A stretch of 64,000 bases of DNA from Platycnemis pennipes (GCA_933228895.1 OW121849.1:126422849-126486848); one strand, 5' to 3'; shown: positions 47,086 to 59,756, numbered from the stretch's first letter. Notes: generated from the letters alone by a model not told the origin. Numbers and translations: made by a program.

Positions 47086-47594
47086 ACTTCGGATCTGAGG
47101 TTTCCGCGGGGTTTATCATCAATGAAGAGAGCTTCCGGATGCTCCTCCGCGTTGGCTTGTCTCTGGGCGAAAATAGTTTCTCCAGCCACCCTGCTGGCGT
47201 CTTCAGATCAGAAGTGTGTATGCATTGAATCCGTCCATGTTATATAGTGGCCCGGGGGCATTAGGTTGGCTCTGATTGCCTGAGAGGGCCGCGGTGTCTC
47301 CCGACTCTTCTAGATGTGGCCGAGAATGTATCCATCTCCTGTTTCCATCATCTCGGTTGTAATTCTTCAGGAGATGGATACATTCTCGGCCACACCTGGA
47401 AGTGACTATCCCAGTCGGGAAACAGCACGGCTCCCTCAGCCAATCAGAGCCAACCTGTGGCCCCCGGGCCACTATATAACATGGACAGAGTCAATGCATC
47501 CACACTTCTGACCTGAAGATGCCAGCAGGGTGGCTGGGGAAATTGTTTTTGCCCAGAGAGCGGCCAATGCGGAGGACCACTCGGAAACCCTTTT
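47086..47594. mobile_element. Second PLE-type inverted-repeat element
   Basis: CAAGTGAGA flanks the element (47077-47085 and 47595-47603). Two arms of about 220 bp (about 47128-47341 and 47369-47594) are inverted around a 27-base spacer. A ~42-bp unarmed tail (47086-47127) lies on the left. Each arm contains CTATATAACATGGAC-like TATA sequence and, reading outward, CTGAAGA - CCAGC/GCTGG stem - GAAA (right arm 47513-47542). A canonical closing C before GAAA is missing, so the ribozyme fold is degenerate. Layout matches the 1905-2127 element. Confidence 0.7.
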
Positions 47595-48289
47595 CAAGTG
47601 AGACATTTGGTGGAGTCAAATGATTTTTCACCAGCCAAAATCCTCCATATTTATGTTTTATCTGCGGTAAGGTTCTCAAGATGTAACACGGCTTATGTAA
47701 ATTGAAGATATAAATATTATACGCATAAATTTAAGCAGAAGGAGCGATTTACAAATATAGGCTGGGCTTAGGATAAAGCCGGGTATAAAATTAAAAAATT
47801 GCAAAGCAAGTAAAATTAAGGCAGGGGAGTCAACTGGTGGTCAAAACTGGATATCATGTGATGTTGGTTCCATAAAAACTGAAGCAAATGCATGGGTTAG
47901 AGGTAAAGAAGTACATAGTGGTTGTGTGCTGGGGGATAAGGTCTTTGAAATAGGAAATCCGGAGGGGGAAGTAAATGAAGGACCTAATTTGAAATATGAG
48001 GCTTCAGAAGGCCACTAAAGATGAGATATGAGTTATAGGGATGCTTAAAGGGGAACTTGAGAAGGTTATGAAAGATGGTACAAGATATGAAACACTTTAA
48101 AAGAAGGGAAGATGTAGTGTGTCAGAAAACATTCGTGTTCTAATATATTTTATTGCTGGTAGTGCACTACCGTTGAGGATAGGTTTTCATGTGCAATTCC
48201 CACTCTCTTGTGTCGGCTTGGACCCTTTCCTTGCTTAAGGTCATAAAGCATAAGTTCATCTCAGTTAATAAATACCTACTCCATCATTA

Positions 48290-50700
48290 TCACCATTCAA
48301 CAATACTGAGTATTTTAAGGGTGCTATTCACTGCAAGATATTGACTGGTCTCTTCACATTTACATAAAACTTTTCTTTTACATCATTCACAACTTGTTCC
48401 ATATATTACACACAAGATCCTCCGTTTCTATTCTTCCCGTTAATTTTTCCATCGAATATTGTCTTCATTAACCCATCATGTCACAAGAAATGGCCGATTT
48501 AGTTATTCTGTCTCCTTTTTATGGTCCTCAGTCTTTTCTTCCACTCTTCTTAGGACTTTGTTATTCACTATTTCGATCAATTTTATCATCATCATTATTC
48601 TGTAGCAGTACATATTGAATGCATCCAGCCTTCTTGGCTGATTTTATCGTCCTTGTTTCACTGCCATAAAGAAATATGCTCCAGATATATGTTCTGATGA
48701 ACTGTTTACTTACTTCTGCAGTTGAATTTCTAGCTGTAATTTGATTCTTCATTAGAATGCATCCTCCTCACCGGGGATGTATTCTACAGACTATTTCCAT
48801 CTCGCTTTGTCCATTGCTGACTACTCAGCTTTCTAGGCAGGAATTCTCGTCCACATCTTCTATTATATATTTCCTTCAGAGTTTAACATTGTCTCTGCTT
48901 CTACTGAGTTACCTTATTTATTTTACAGATTTCTGGTAGTAGCTGGCCTAATATCCTTGCTCACTAGGTTCTTCCATAAATTTCTTTCTGTCTATACTAT
49001 GTCATCGGCGAAATGCAGTATGTTAATTTTTTCCAATGAAATTTTAATCTGAATTCTTACTTTTAATTCTCTTTGATATATTTAATGGCTTCCTCGATGT
49101 AAGCATTAAAACTTTTGGTAGATAATGCCAGCCTTGACTCACTCCTTTTTATGTCACATGTCTTTACTACTGGACCCAAATTTTATTACAGCCATCCTCT
49201 CTTTATGCGCACTGTGAATTATGCTCTTTTGTCATTGTATGACATGATTTTCCTTCCGAATTCCCAGTATTGAATTCCCATCCATGTTATCAAATGCTTT
49301 CTCTATATCCTCAAATACAGTGAAAGTTGGATTATTCTTCTACATGATTTTCTCTATGAGTAGGCTAAGAACCAAAGGAATTTCTCTTGGATTCTTGCTT
49401 GTTTTGAATCCAAAATGATCCTCAAGCAATTATTCTTCAGCTTTTTATCTATTCTTCTCTGGAGATCCATGAGTCCTTTGAAGCATATGTGGTCAGGCTT
49501 CTGACACCAATGCTTTCTCATCTCTCTCCCCTCTTCTCTTTCAGTATGGAAGTAAACGCATTTCTTAGAGGTCAGTTATTATCTCTTCAGTTGCATACAA
49601 ATAGTTTAGGTACATTTTGGTCATAGTTATAGTATATCCTGCTTTTTTATTTAGCTCAGTTAAAACATCACTGAATGCTTCATATTTATTGGCAGATCCC
49701 ATGTTACTGCTCCAATCTCTGATCCCATTGCCAATATTGAATCTCTTATGTACCTACTACTTTTCGACTTTTTTTCTCTTCTGTTACCTTTAAACTTAGG
49801 TTACCTCAGTCTCATGATTGCTTCAAAAATTCCTTCCATCTTAAACATGCCTTCAAGTTCAATTATATGTCCTCTAACCTTGTCCCTTATGGAATTACTT
49901 ACTGCTTCCCAATTCCTTGAAGTGGTTCTTCACTATATTATTAGCAGCTTCCACCTTTTCATTTGTAAGGTTATTTTGTAAATTTTCAAAGAAATCATCT
50001 ACATTTCTCTATCTTTTCTTGCTATAATTCTTATGTGGCATTTTCCCTGCTTCAGGTTTCACGTTCTTGTATTTTCTTCTCCCTTCGATTAATTCTGTCT
50101 TCTTCTGTGGTCTCTTCAAGATCCTCTTCTATTTAATTCACAGTCATGTACTCTCCTATCTTATTTTAATTGCTCTCTGGAAGACCAAGCAATGTTCAGG
50201 CTTAAGCATTTTTTCTACTTGCTATTTTTCTTTGTAGTTTTCTTCAGTTTCCTGAATTTCAAATGGCATCATCATCACTAAGTGATGGTCACTGTCATTG
50301 TTTACCCCCTAGCTACTTTTTAAGTCTTTCACATAATTCCTCAGTCTGCTTCAGTAAAATATACTCTGTGTCAAATATTCAGTCATTTTCAGCCGAGCAT
50401 TTTCCAAGAATATCTTTTTCAACTGTGGTTTTTGAATACCGTGTTTACCACCCCTAAGCTGTGCTTGGTGCAAAATTTCAGAAGGCTTCCTCCTCTCATA
50501 TTCCGATAATCCAATCCATATTTTCTGTTTATGCTTCCAACTCGACCTTTACCAATGTTAGAATTCCAATCTCCTAAAAGTTCTCTTCTTACCTCTTCAT
50601 CCTCGTTGTCTGTCGTAGGCATGTAAACCCTCACCACAACGGTATCTTAGGACTTGGTCTCTATCCTCACCATAGCTATCCTTCTGTTATTATGCATGAA
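48290..50700 (-). pseudogene. RTE-like LINE (family B), near-full-length but decayed
   Basis: The minus strand reads, from 50640 downward: VRVYMPTTDNEDEEV, LLGDWNSNIGKGRVG and YGLDYRNMRGGSLLKFCTKH (APE-type endonuclease). RT motifs follow, EDIEKAFDNMDGNS (near 49310), LHFADDIV (near 49010, FADD intact), and the tail RTYIWSIFLYGSET (near 48690). The 3' end near 48290 has a GATAATGATGG tail like other family-B copies. Many stops and frameshifts. Confidence 0.85.
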
Positions 50701-50999
50701 GCTCTTCAGTCACATCTGCAACTCTGCTTAGACATTGTTCCAACTCCAGCATTACCATCCAAAGATCAGGTGCGCGATTAGTGGGTTTATAAAAGATACG
50801 GATGTCCACATGTTCTGAAAGGAAAAGAATAGTCACTTTGTTGTACATTCCACACTTTGTTGGTACCGGCAATGGTTTCTGCATAAAATATCGCTAACAA
50901 GGTTCATTTGTTCAATTCACTGGATATTTTTAACTCTTCTGTTATCCAAATTAAGAATTTAAAGATTGTATGCTATAAGGAATGTGACATCTGTCAATG

Positions 51000-51284
51000 A
51001 TGTTTTTCTGCATTTTATTGTGATGTATTTTATTGTGACGTACATATTGTATTTTATTGTGACGTAAATATTGTATTTTATATTGATACTATGGTACTGA
51101 GAATGTTCAAATAATTGTATTTTATAATGTGTTTAGGGTTGTATTATTGTATCTTATAACTTCTGATTCTATGACTGCATAACTTATGATTCTATGGTAC
51201 TGATTTGTTTATTATTTTTATAATGTGTTTGTATGGTAATATGGGCGTTTTGCCCGTTAAAGCAAATAAATAAATAAATAAATT
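51000..51284 (+). repeat. Probable retroelement 3' end with AAAT tail
   Basis: TATTTTATTGTGACGTA-type units repeat from about 51020 to 51085. The block ends in GGGCGTTTTGCCCGTTAAAG and an (AAAT)n tail (51266-51284). GGGCGTTTTGCCC is a small hairpin. The coding part is absent. Confidence 0.45.
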
Positions 51285-53089
51285 TGTTGGCTATTAGCAC
51301 CCTTATGTAGTCCAACAGGGTAGTAGGTGGGGTACAGAGGGGTGGGTAAGGGAGGGGGAAGAAACGTGTGGGTTATCAGGGTTTTGACGTCAATCCTAAT
51401 CCACATGTATTTTATTGTTTGTGTGTCTGCTACCACTCAGAAGAGGCTTTCATGGGCAACTTACGATCTCTTTTGTCATTTTAGAACCTTTTCTCCTCGC
51501 ACACTATTGATTGTTCCTAACACCTCATGCCTTAAAAATGCCTATTCTTCCCTTGTCTAAGGCTATATCTCATGTTTTGACATCCTGTTATAATACACCT
51601 TTCATATACCTCTTGGTCTATCCCTCTGCCCTACCTCTCCATTAATTTCTACATAATTTTATTTCTTCCCAAGTGAATCTTAGGGCTTATCTACTAGCCT
51701 TATATTCTGTACATTGTACTTTTTTAAAATAATTTTCCATATGTTGATTAAAATTACCCTCCAATAAATCTCAGCCTCTTATCCTAGGTTCAAGCCATGG
51801 AATGCTATAACCTATATGCCTAATGTCTTCTCTTACTGATCGTGCCATTAAATATTTACAGACGGTTCATGATGGAAATCCCTTGTAGTTAGTGGATCCC
51901 TCATCTCCCAACGTACATCTTCCCATCTCTTATTACACATAGGTATATCTCAATACAAAATTATATCCATGAAACAGGTTGTTACTCCACATGATCCAGT
52001 TGTACACATATTCTTAGCTTGCCTAGCTACTCGTATGACCTCATTTTCAGATTTTCTCATTGCTTTAGTGTGTTTGCTCTTTAACCCAAATCTGGATTTG
52101 TAAAGTATTTTGCAGCAATCAACATTTTACTTATTGGCTTATTACAGCTTGACCATCGGCAAACTGAGCCTATTCGATCTTTCCATCGATATGCCTACCT
52201 CAAACTCATTCCTCACCTCATTCATCATTTCTTTTACATAAATATTCGTAATTACTGGAGACAACGGGCAGGGCTAACTAAATTCTGGTCCTCACATTTT
52301 CCATCCAAGTTCCCCATTTGCGGATCTTTATTGCAGTGTTAGATACATATATAATTTTGATATGCCTATGTTTAAGTCATGAATTGCTGCCTTCTCAATC
52401 TACTCTTGATTTCTTTCATTATTAGTAATATATTCATTAGTTCTCTCCACTCCAGTAAAACAGCCTATTTCTGAGAGCAACACGGGAATAAACACTAGGA
52501 TTTTATAGCCCAGTTCTTCGGCACCCGGCAGCCCAGTTCTACATACCAGTTCTTCGGCAACCAAAAGTAATGGAATATGGGTGATAACAGGTAACCCTCC
52601 GCTATTACAGCACTTATCATTGTCCATTTGGATTCTCCATCTAAGTACTGTACTTATGTGTGCCGTAGGTCCTATACATATGTTTTGAATGAGTCATCTA
52701 TTCTTAGTGATGAGCGACTCCAAAGTTATGTACAAAATTCCTCTATTTACTTCATTAAGTTGCTTCATCGCTTGCTTAGCAGAGATGAAAGTTAAGGAGC
52801 AGGCTCATCACATTTTTACACATTTGGGGTTTCCCCATAACGACAGTCATCTTTGTGTCCTTCGATACTTAATGTCTTCCTTGCCTAAGAATTTTAGTTA
52901 TTAGTTAGGAGACTGCTCAGTCACCTTAGTCCCAATTAATTGCCGTTCGTGAAAACCATGTGATAAGTGTTTTATGTTGTAAAGCCTGAGTTTGCCATTT
53001 CTTTTATTAAAGTTAGGGGATGGCAAGAGCCAAAACCAGTTATGTTATCAATACCAGAGCAGAACAGTATCTGAAGATATATTTTCGTG
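51285..53089. other. Stretch with no supported gene
   Basis: Only short, compositionally biased reading frames. No repeat pair or gene motif identified. Confidence 0.35.
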
Positions 53090-53780
53090 AAGGTAATGAA
53101 AGGTTCAAAACAAGGTATCACAGCTAATTCTTCATTATAGATTGGCCATTTCAATCTGAAAAATCATACAGACTTACTTTTCGTGTTATTCACAGATCAA
53201 ATAGGTTTGCATTTGGTAAAACTAAAAGTATTTAAATGAAAGTTTCTGCAGGGTTCAAAAGGTGAATATTTTATTGATTTATACCAAATTCCAAAGTGAA
53301 CTGCTTTCAAAATTGTTGTCTTTTGAGAAACAAGAGGGTGAAAAAAAACTTAAATGAAGTCTAATCAAAAATAAGAGTAGCAAGATGAAAAAGTTGTAAT
53401 ATAGTTATAGGTCAAATATACAGTAGGTGTGAATATACGCAACCGAGCGACAAGTGCCTGGTTTAAGTATGCTAGATGTGTCCTAGGTAATAAAAATAGA
53501 AGTTACCCTAAGATATTGAAAGGTAGGTTTTAAAAGAGGTATCGCAACTAATTCTTTAATCTAGATGGTCCATTTCATTCGGAAAATCATACGAGCTTAC
53601 TTTTCGCGCTACTCCCAGTTCAGGTAGGTGTGCATTCGGAAAACTAAGAGTATATTGTAAAATATTTATATGTTAAATATACAGTAGAAGGTTTAAATAT
53701 ATGCAACCGAGTGACAAGTACCTGGTTTAAGTAGGCTAAATCTGTACTAGGTAATAAGAATAGAATTTACTCTAATTGGA
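53090..53780. repeat. Local direct duplications
   Basis: Block A (GGTATCACAGCTAATTCTT..., from 53114) recurs as GGTATCGCAACTAATTCTT (53538 on), about 421 bp on. Block B (AAATATACAGTAGGTGTGAA, 53414 on; GGTTTAAGTATGCTAGA) recurs near 53688, about 268 bp on. Moderately diverged; two partial units of a local array. Confidence 0.6.
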
Positions 53781-54398
53781 ATAAATTTTAATTAATTTTT
53801 TCATAAAATTGAAAGGAATCTCTAATATTGTATTTGTCTGAAGATAAATGACTAAGGATATTGGAAAGAAATTTAGCACATTCGTAAGTAGGGCTCTTTA
53901 TAAAACTTACTACTGGTCTTAAAGGATTATCCGGTTTATGATCTTTAACTAGCCCGTAGTTTTGGTGGAGTGCAATTGTTTGTGCATAAATAGCATTTTG
54001 TTTTAAAATTGATTTTATTTTCTTTGAAAAGTTTTATGAATAGAGAATTTATTCTGGTTTGAAGCGATGTAGATAAATTTTTGGTTTTTAGGAAATTCAC
54101 TATAAATTTCCATATCCTTCAGTAGTTCTTGTATTTTCTGGTCATATTTTTGTTTGATTTATCTGTTACTATTTTAGAACAGTTTAACCATTTACATCCT
54201 AAATTACAATTTACAATAGAATACGAAAAAAATAACAGACTCCCTTTCCTGGATAAGATGTCTAAAAGAAATTTCGACAATTCATCAACAACAGTTTGGT
54301 GGAAAAAATCACACAAAACAGATATATACCTAAATTTCCGATGCCACCACCCTATGAAACATAAACACAGCTCACACACTCAAATTCAGACCGCTTAA
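53768..54398. pseudogene. Penelope-like reverse transcriptase fragment, inverted in two halves
   Basis: The minus strand (about 53965-53775) reads YGLVKDHKPDNPLRPVVSF then IKSPTYECAKFLSNILSHL, the conserved finger region of Penelope-type RT. The plus strand (about 54150-54390) reads LEQFNHLHPKLQFTIEYEKN, RLPFLDKMSKR and a YLNFRCHHPMKHK segment, the conserved thumb-side region of the same protein. The halves meet head to head near 54122, so the element is internally inverted. The catalytic middle and the GIY-YIG endonuclease are not seen. Confidence 0.8.
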
Positions 54399-54519
54399 TT
54401 TAAGTGATAGGGTTTTTTTTACGAAAAAGATGGAATACTATATTAATTGGGATGTAACTGGTAGAGAAAGCAAAATGTTTTATTGGGAAGCTGTGGGAAA
54501 GTGTTTACTTCTTACTGTA

Positions 54520-55190
54520 CTGTAGTGGACTTTTAAAATGAAATAATACTGCACATGACTTAAAATATTGTAGTGAGGGTGATTCATGGTCTGCTGAGAT
54601 GTCAAATCTGTGATGGTTGATGCTTGAGGTGAAAACTGTGGGAGATAAAGATTAAACAGTAACTTGAATATTGATAGAACTCATTGGAATGCATGACAGC
54701 TGAAACAGTTACAATATTCTGGATGCAAATTACGTTCTTGGGTGAGACTGATGGAAGGATGCTTTGATTTCAGGTGTTGCTGAGCATAGGAGATTGACAG
54801 CAAGAGGCAGGATTCCATTCCTGATTTTGCGACAAAAACACAAGCAGCAGATTTTGTTGTTGATGTAATGAAAGCAATTATGAAATTCATATTATCAATG
54901 ATGCATGTGAAACCCTTTGTATTGTAGTTATAAAAGTTGATTGGAATTGTAATATTTTGAAATGAAAATAAAAAGTAATTTGAACTGGTGTTGTGTTGAC
55001 ATTGAATGCTTATCCTTGCCTCAAGTGTGCAATAGTCGTAGGTAAAGGTGCGATTGAAGGCAGAATGAAGTTGGTGAAGTGGAAGTTGAAGTCCTTCACA
55101 AATCCATCATTTATTTCGCAGAACTGAAAAAGGGTAATAATGGCACGATTGGTGATAACAATATGAATAAAGAATAAATTTGTCGAGTAA
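54520..55190 (+). repeat. Dispersed repeat family R, copy 1
   Basis: Collinear with 57795-58193 plus 59757-60000: shared blocks include GGTGAAAACTGTGGGAGATA, TTTTGTTGTTGATGTAATG, ACATTGAATGCTTATCC and GAAGTCCTTCACAAATCC. It supplies an empty site (54894-54915) for the foldback insertion in copy 2. Confidence 0.8.
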
Positions 55191-55654
55191 TATCTGGGAA
55201 GACAATTGAAGGGTGGGGGCACCTGGCGGTGCTGGAAATCAGGTGGTAGAAGTCGGCCGTGGGTATGTTCCCTGTAGCGTAAGGCAGCGTTACAGGAGGG
55301 ATGGACGAGTAGGTTAATAAATTTTGATTTTCGGGAATAAGTAAAAATGATAATGCAAATTAATTGTAATGGTAAGGTTGAGTAAAATAAGAGGATTCTA
55401 ACCGCGGAAACTCCACTTGGATGGAGCCATAATTAAGTGAGTAAATGAGGAAACAAATAATGAGTAATCAATATGTAGAATGACGAAAACATGAAGTAGA
55501 GGGAGCTTGTACTCGGGGGATTGAGGGTGGGGTTTGTAGGTGGACACTTTCATAATTTAAGTTTCTTTCCTTACATTCTTAAATTCATTTCGAAGAAATG
55601 GTATAAGAAAGTAGCGTTTCTTTGGTAATGAGACTATATTAGAAATAACTGACA

Positions 55655-55990
55655 TAGCCCCCCCCCCCTCTGAGTAATTTTCCACCCCAGGGCAAAGGGG
55701 GAGCCTCCCCTCCGGGAAACTCCCCCCGCCCACGAGGGACCTGCCATCAACCACGACAGATCCCTCAGCAAAGGAGTCGTCATCTCCACGGACAGACTCC
55801 CCCTCCCTTAAGTCCCCTCTCTTAAGCTAACCCACAGAGCGGAGAACCGCATACACCTACTCTGCCGAGTGAGCCACGCCACCTTAGAGGTTCGGCTTCA
55901 TGGATGCAAAGCCCTGCGGCGTCAATTACGACCAGCTACAAGGGTGAGCCATAGCGGCGGCTTCACCGGGCCAATAAAGGACATTGCATA
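55655..55990. other. GC-rich block, unclassified
   Basis: A C-run (55659-55670) followed by about 300 bp of GC-rich sequence unlike its flanks. Possibly a transposon or SINE piece; no ends found. Confidence 0.3.
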
Positions 55991-56189
55991 GGCAGTGAAC
56001 CAATCATGCTCTGTCGGCAATCTGCTGTAAAACTCCTGGCTGTCTTGATAACTATTTGCTCAAAACCTAATTGTGAGAGCTCATTTTAAATATTCATAAC
56101 ACCTGCTCCTTGAAATAATAAGGGTTTTTGAAAGTTTTTGTGTGTTAACTGACTTTTTGTTCTTTTCCGTTCATACTTTATTGACCACC

Positions 56190-56688
56190 AAATAATTGAA
56201 AATTATCCCTATGAATAAAATAAACTGTTTAGGAGTTAACTTTCTTGCCATTGCCATCTATTGCTGAATTTTGGATTTACTTTCCTACATACCTGTCCCC
56301 TCTCGGTGCTATAAGCGCCGGGATTTTCGAAGCCGTCACTACGCTAACGATAGTCAAAAATGAGTCAATACGTTCCTTCATACGCAAACAATATCGATAA
56401 TTGAGGTACCGTTTTAAGGAGTAAGATCTCCGCTTCTGGCAAATCCTTAATTTACAGTTTCACTACACATTATTTGTGTGAAAATAGAAGTTGAAGGATA
56501 TTATTTGTTTTTTTCATCCCAACCCGCGGTTGCATTGTTGGTTGCCTATACACCAGGATGACAGGAAACTTAAAAGAGACGCACCGTAGTTATAATAATA
56601 AGTTCTCCGCCTATATTATTTTTGAAAGGCTTTCCTCCGTAGTCGTAAATATACAACAATTGATTTTATGAATGTTGCCATGATATTG
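56190..56688 (-). repeat. Long inverted repeat, copy 1
   Basis: The reverse complement of 60128-60625 over its whole length (AATTATCCCTATGAATAA at the outer end; CGATAATTGAGGTACCGTTTT; GGCTTTCCTCCGTAGTCG), and of 56870-57290 at lower identity. Confidence 0.85.
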
Positions 56689-56869
56689 TTTTATTAACCA
56701 CGTTATTGACATAAATGTGCACACGTAGTCGGTCTAATCATAGTACCTACCAGGAATCCAGGAAGAAATTGGTGTACATTGTAGCATTCCAATGGCATAG
56801 GAATATTACAATAGCAAATGGTATTATGACATATTTTATTAAACATTCATCACTTATATTTTTTATCAA

Positions 56870-57290
56870 TATTAACGACAACGGAGGAAAGCCTTTCATA
56901 AATATAACAAGTATATGCTTGAGAGTATCCCTGAAAAGTATCCCTGTATACAGGCAACTAATAATGCTCCCGCAAAAAAATGTAATATCATTCAACTTCG
57001 ATTTTCACACAAATAATAGATGAGGCACCTGTAAATTAACGATTCTTCAGAAGCGGAGGTCTAACTCCTTAAAATCCTGTCTCAATTTTCGATATTATTT
57101 GCGTATGAAGAGACGTATTAACTCAATTTTGACCATCGGTAGCTTAGCGAGGCCTTCAAAAATCCCGGCATTTGTTTCACCGAGAGGGGGCAGGAGTGTA
57201 GGAAATTAATTCGAAGTTCAGCAATAGATGGATACTGCAAGAAAGTGAATTTATGTATAGTTTATGTTATTTATATGGATTATTTATACT
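56870..57290 (+). repeat. Long inverted repeat, copy 2 (more diverged)
   Basis: Starts ACGACAACGGAGGAAAGCCT, continues TTTCGATATTATTTGCGTAT and TTTCACCGAGAGGGGGCAGG. It pairs with copy 1 to form a roughly 1.1-kb foldback, but is less similar to copy 1 than copy 3 is. Confidence 0.8.
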
Positions 57291-57324
57291 TACTATTACT
57301 AAATATTTAATTATTTATATTACA

Positions 57325-57530
57325 GGTGGTGGCCTAGTGGGTAGAGCACTGAGCTACTGACCGGAGGGTCCCGGGTTCAACTCCTGGGCAAGAGCCCTTC
57401 TGGACACCCCCATCTAAAATCCTTTTTCTGAGTGTCAGAACATTGCAGGCAATCGCAGGTGGCCCAGGGAAAGGGAATATAAGTGGTAGTGAGAGGGATA
57501 TCCAGAGTTCCATTGCATTATGGGAAATGT
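57325..57530 (+). mobile_element. tRNA-derived SINE
   Basis: A-box-like GTGGCCTAGTGGGTAGAGCA (57330 on) and B-box GGGTTCAACTCC (about 57372-57383), followed by an unrelated body. Acceptor and anticodon stems do not pair, so not a tRNA gene. The 3' limit is approximate. Confidence 0.6.
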
Positions 57531-58193
57531 TTTATTGGGATGCTTAAAGTGTTTAATTATTTCCCAAACAGGGCCTAGATCATGGATCTTCATAAGGCGT
57601 GCGCTAGCTTTATCGTTATTTTTTTATTTAACTCTTAATATTTCGCGCAGCACTTCAAATTGCTTATCACAATCAGTGGAGCGATTTTAAAGCCGGTTAT
57701 TGTCAACCCTGCGCTACTTTAGGGGTGAGCGTTGTCGATACAGATTGCGATAACGCGACAGATGCATCCGTGATTCCACTGTTCAAGGGAACTCGTTATT
57801 TCAAGTCTTGTAGTTTGTAATGGACTTTTAAAATTAAATAATATTGCACGTATCGTAAAATATTATAGTGAGGGTGGTTCATGCTCTGCGGAGATATAAA
57901 ACCTGAGATGGTTGTAATGGCTTGAGGTGAAAACTGTGGGAGATAAAGTGTAAACGATAACTTGGATATTGATAGAGCTCATTTTAATGCCTGACGGCTG
58001 AAGAATGATGATGACATTCTGGATGAAAATCATGTTCATAGGTGATACCAAAAAAAGGATATTTTATTCCTGGTGGTCCTGAGCGTAGGTGATGGGCAGC
58101 AAGAGGCAGGATTCAAATACTGATTTGGTGACAAAGGCAGCAGAAGATTTTTGTTGTTGATGTAATGCAAGTTATTATGAGTCAGTGGTGAAT

Positions 58194-59756
58194 GAGTCAT
58201 TCCATTTTAAATCGACCAATGGTCCGAGCTTCACCATCTCAGATTTCAATGAAAATTGGTGCATAGATACTGTCAACCTTCCTGAGCCATAAGCCGTTCC
58301 CTGTTTCCGCAGAAAAAATTTCGTCCCTGGGTTATAGGCAGGCAGGCATAGCGTGACCGCCTGAAAAAAGTCTTTTTACGCTGTTTTTCTACAAGCTACA
58401 GCAGACTGGTTTTACGTGATGCACACATTCAAAAGCTGTCTTTAGAAAGTTTATAAAGTGTTCTCGATAATAAAGTACTTTTAAATGGACTTTTCGCAAG
58501 AAGAAGTGCATTTAAGTCGCTGTAAATGTAACTTCCAAAACACTATGGTTTTCCAACGATTTCTACGTACACATAGATTTAAGAAGATAGAAATAAAAAG
58601 AAATCTTCATGAAGAGCGCATGTATGTACATATAAATGTCCTATTTTTTATGTGAAAAGGAATTAAAATTTCTCCATCATTCAATTTTTAGGAGAGAGTT
58701 TTACTCATAGTGGGTATAAAACTATGTGAATACTGGAACAATTTTTCCACTACTAATTTCTTTACCCTTTCCCGTTCCTTCCTCCTAGCCTCCCCGGATA
58801 ATTGGTATGAACTAAATTACAACTGAATAACGAGGCTGAAGATAATATGTGTGTCTGTTTAGGCCTATAGCCAGTGGAAATTGAGCACTGTTTTTCACCA
58901 ACCATATCTCCTTAACCCATAAAAAACAGAACAATTCTTGCAGTACCTAAAAGAACAACATTAGTACTTTTTAAAACAATGTTTTTATAATTTTTAAACC
59001 TATCCCACATCGTAAAATGAAGATAAAAATTAGTATTGTTGGAATGCGTGTCTTTAAGCCCATTGCCAGTGTAAATTGAGCACTGTTTTTCACCAACCAT
59101 ATCTTCTTAACCCCTAAAAAACAGAGAACAATTCTTTCAGCACCTAAAAGGAAAACATTAGTACTTTTGAAATCAAAACTTTTATAATTTTTACTCCCTG
59201 TCCCACATGGACTTTTTTGGCCACAAAAAAAACATTTTTTTCGATATGTCTCAAATTCAAGTGATTTTTTTTGTGATTAATGCTCATATTTTAAACTTAT
59301 TAATATATTCACACAGTAGACATGTATAAGTGTTTTTGTGAGAGAAGCGGGCCCGTTTATTTCATTATTTCTTGGTGTAATTTTAGATTAAACTTGTGAA
59401 AAAATTGAGTTTTGGAAGTTACATTTACAGCGGCTTAAATGCACTTCTTCTTGCGAAAAGTCCATTTAAAAGTACTTTATTATCGAGAACACTTTATAAG
59501 CTTTCTAAAGACAGCTTTTGAATGTGTGCATCACGTAAAACCAGTCTGCTGTAGCTTGTAGAAAAACAGCGTAAAAAGACTTTTTTCAGGCGGTCACGCT
59601 ATGCCTGCCTGCCTATAACCCAGGGACGAAATTTTTTCTGCGGAAACAGGGAACGGCTTATGGCTCAGGAAGGTTGACAGTATCTATGCACCAATTTTCA
59701 TTGAAATCTGAGATGGTGAAGCTCGGACCATTGGTCGATTTAAAATGGAATGACTC
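58194..59756. mobile_element. Foldback transposon with 348-bp TIRs and GAAT TSD
   Basis: The arms 58194-58541 and 59409-59756 are inverted copies of equal length, differing at only a few sites checked (for example TTTATAAAG/CTTATAAAG). The outer end is GAGTCATTCCATTTTAAATC. GAAT flanks both sides (58190-58193 and 59757-59760). The paralogous repeat at 54894-54915 has the undivided site with GCAT at that point, which confirms a 4-bp duplication. The middle holds a roughly 190-bp direct duplication and no long reading frame. Superfamily not assigned. Confidence 0.88.
58873..59215. repeat. ~190-bp direct duplication
   Basis: AATTGAGCACTGTTTTTCAC begins near 58879 and again near 59072. The blocks ACCATATC, AACCC-TAAAAAACAGA and ACATTAGTACTTTT recur in the same order. 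Inside the foldback element. Confidence 0.85.

Noticed and set aside
57330..57402. tRNA gene
   Set aside because: A and B boxes are present, but acceptor and anticodon arms do not pair; better explained as a SINE head.
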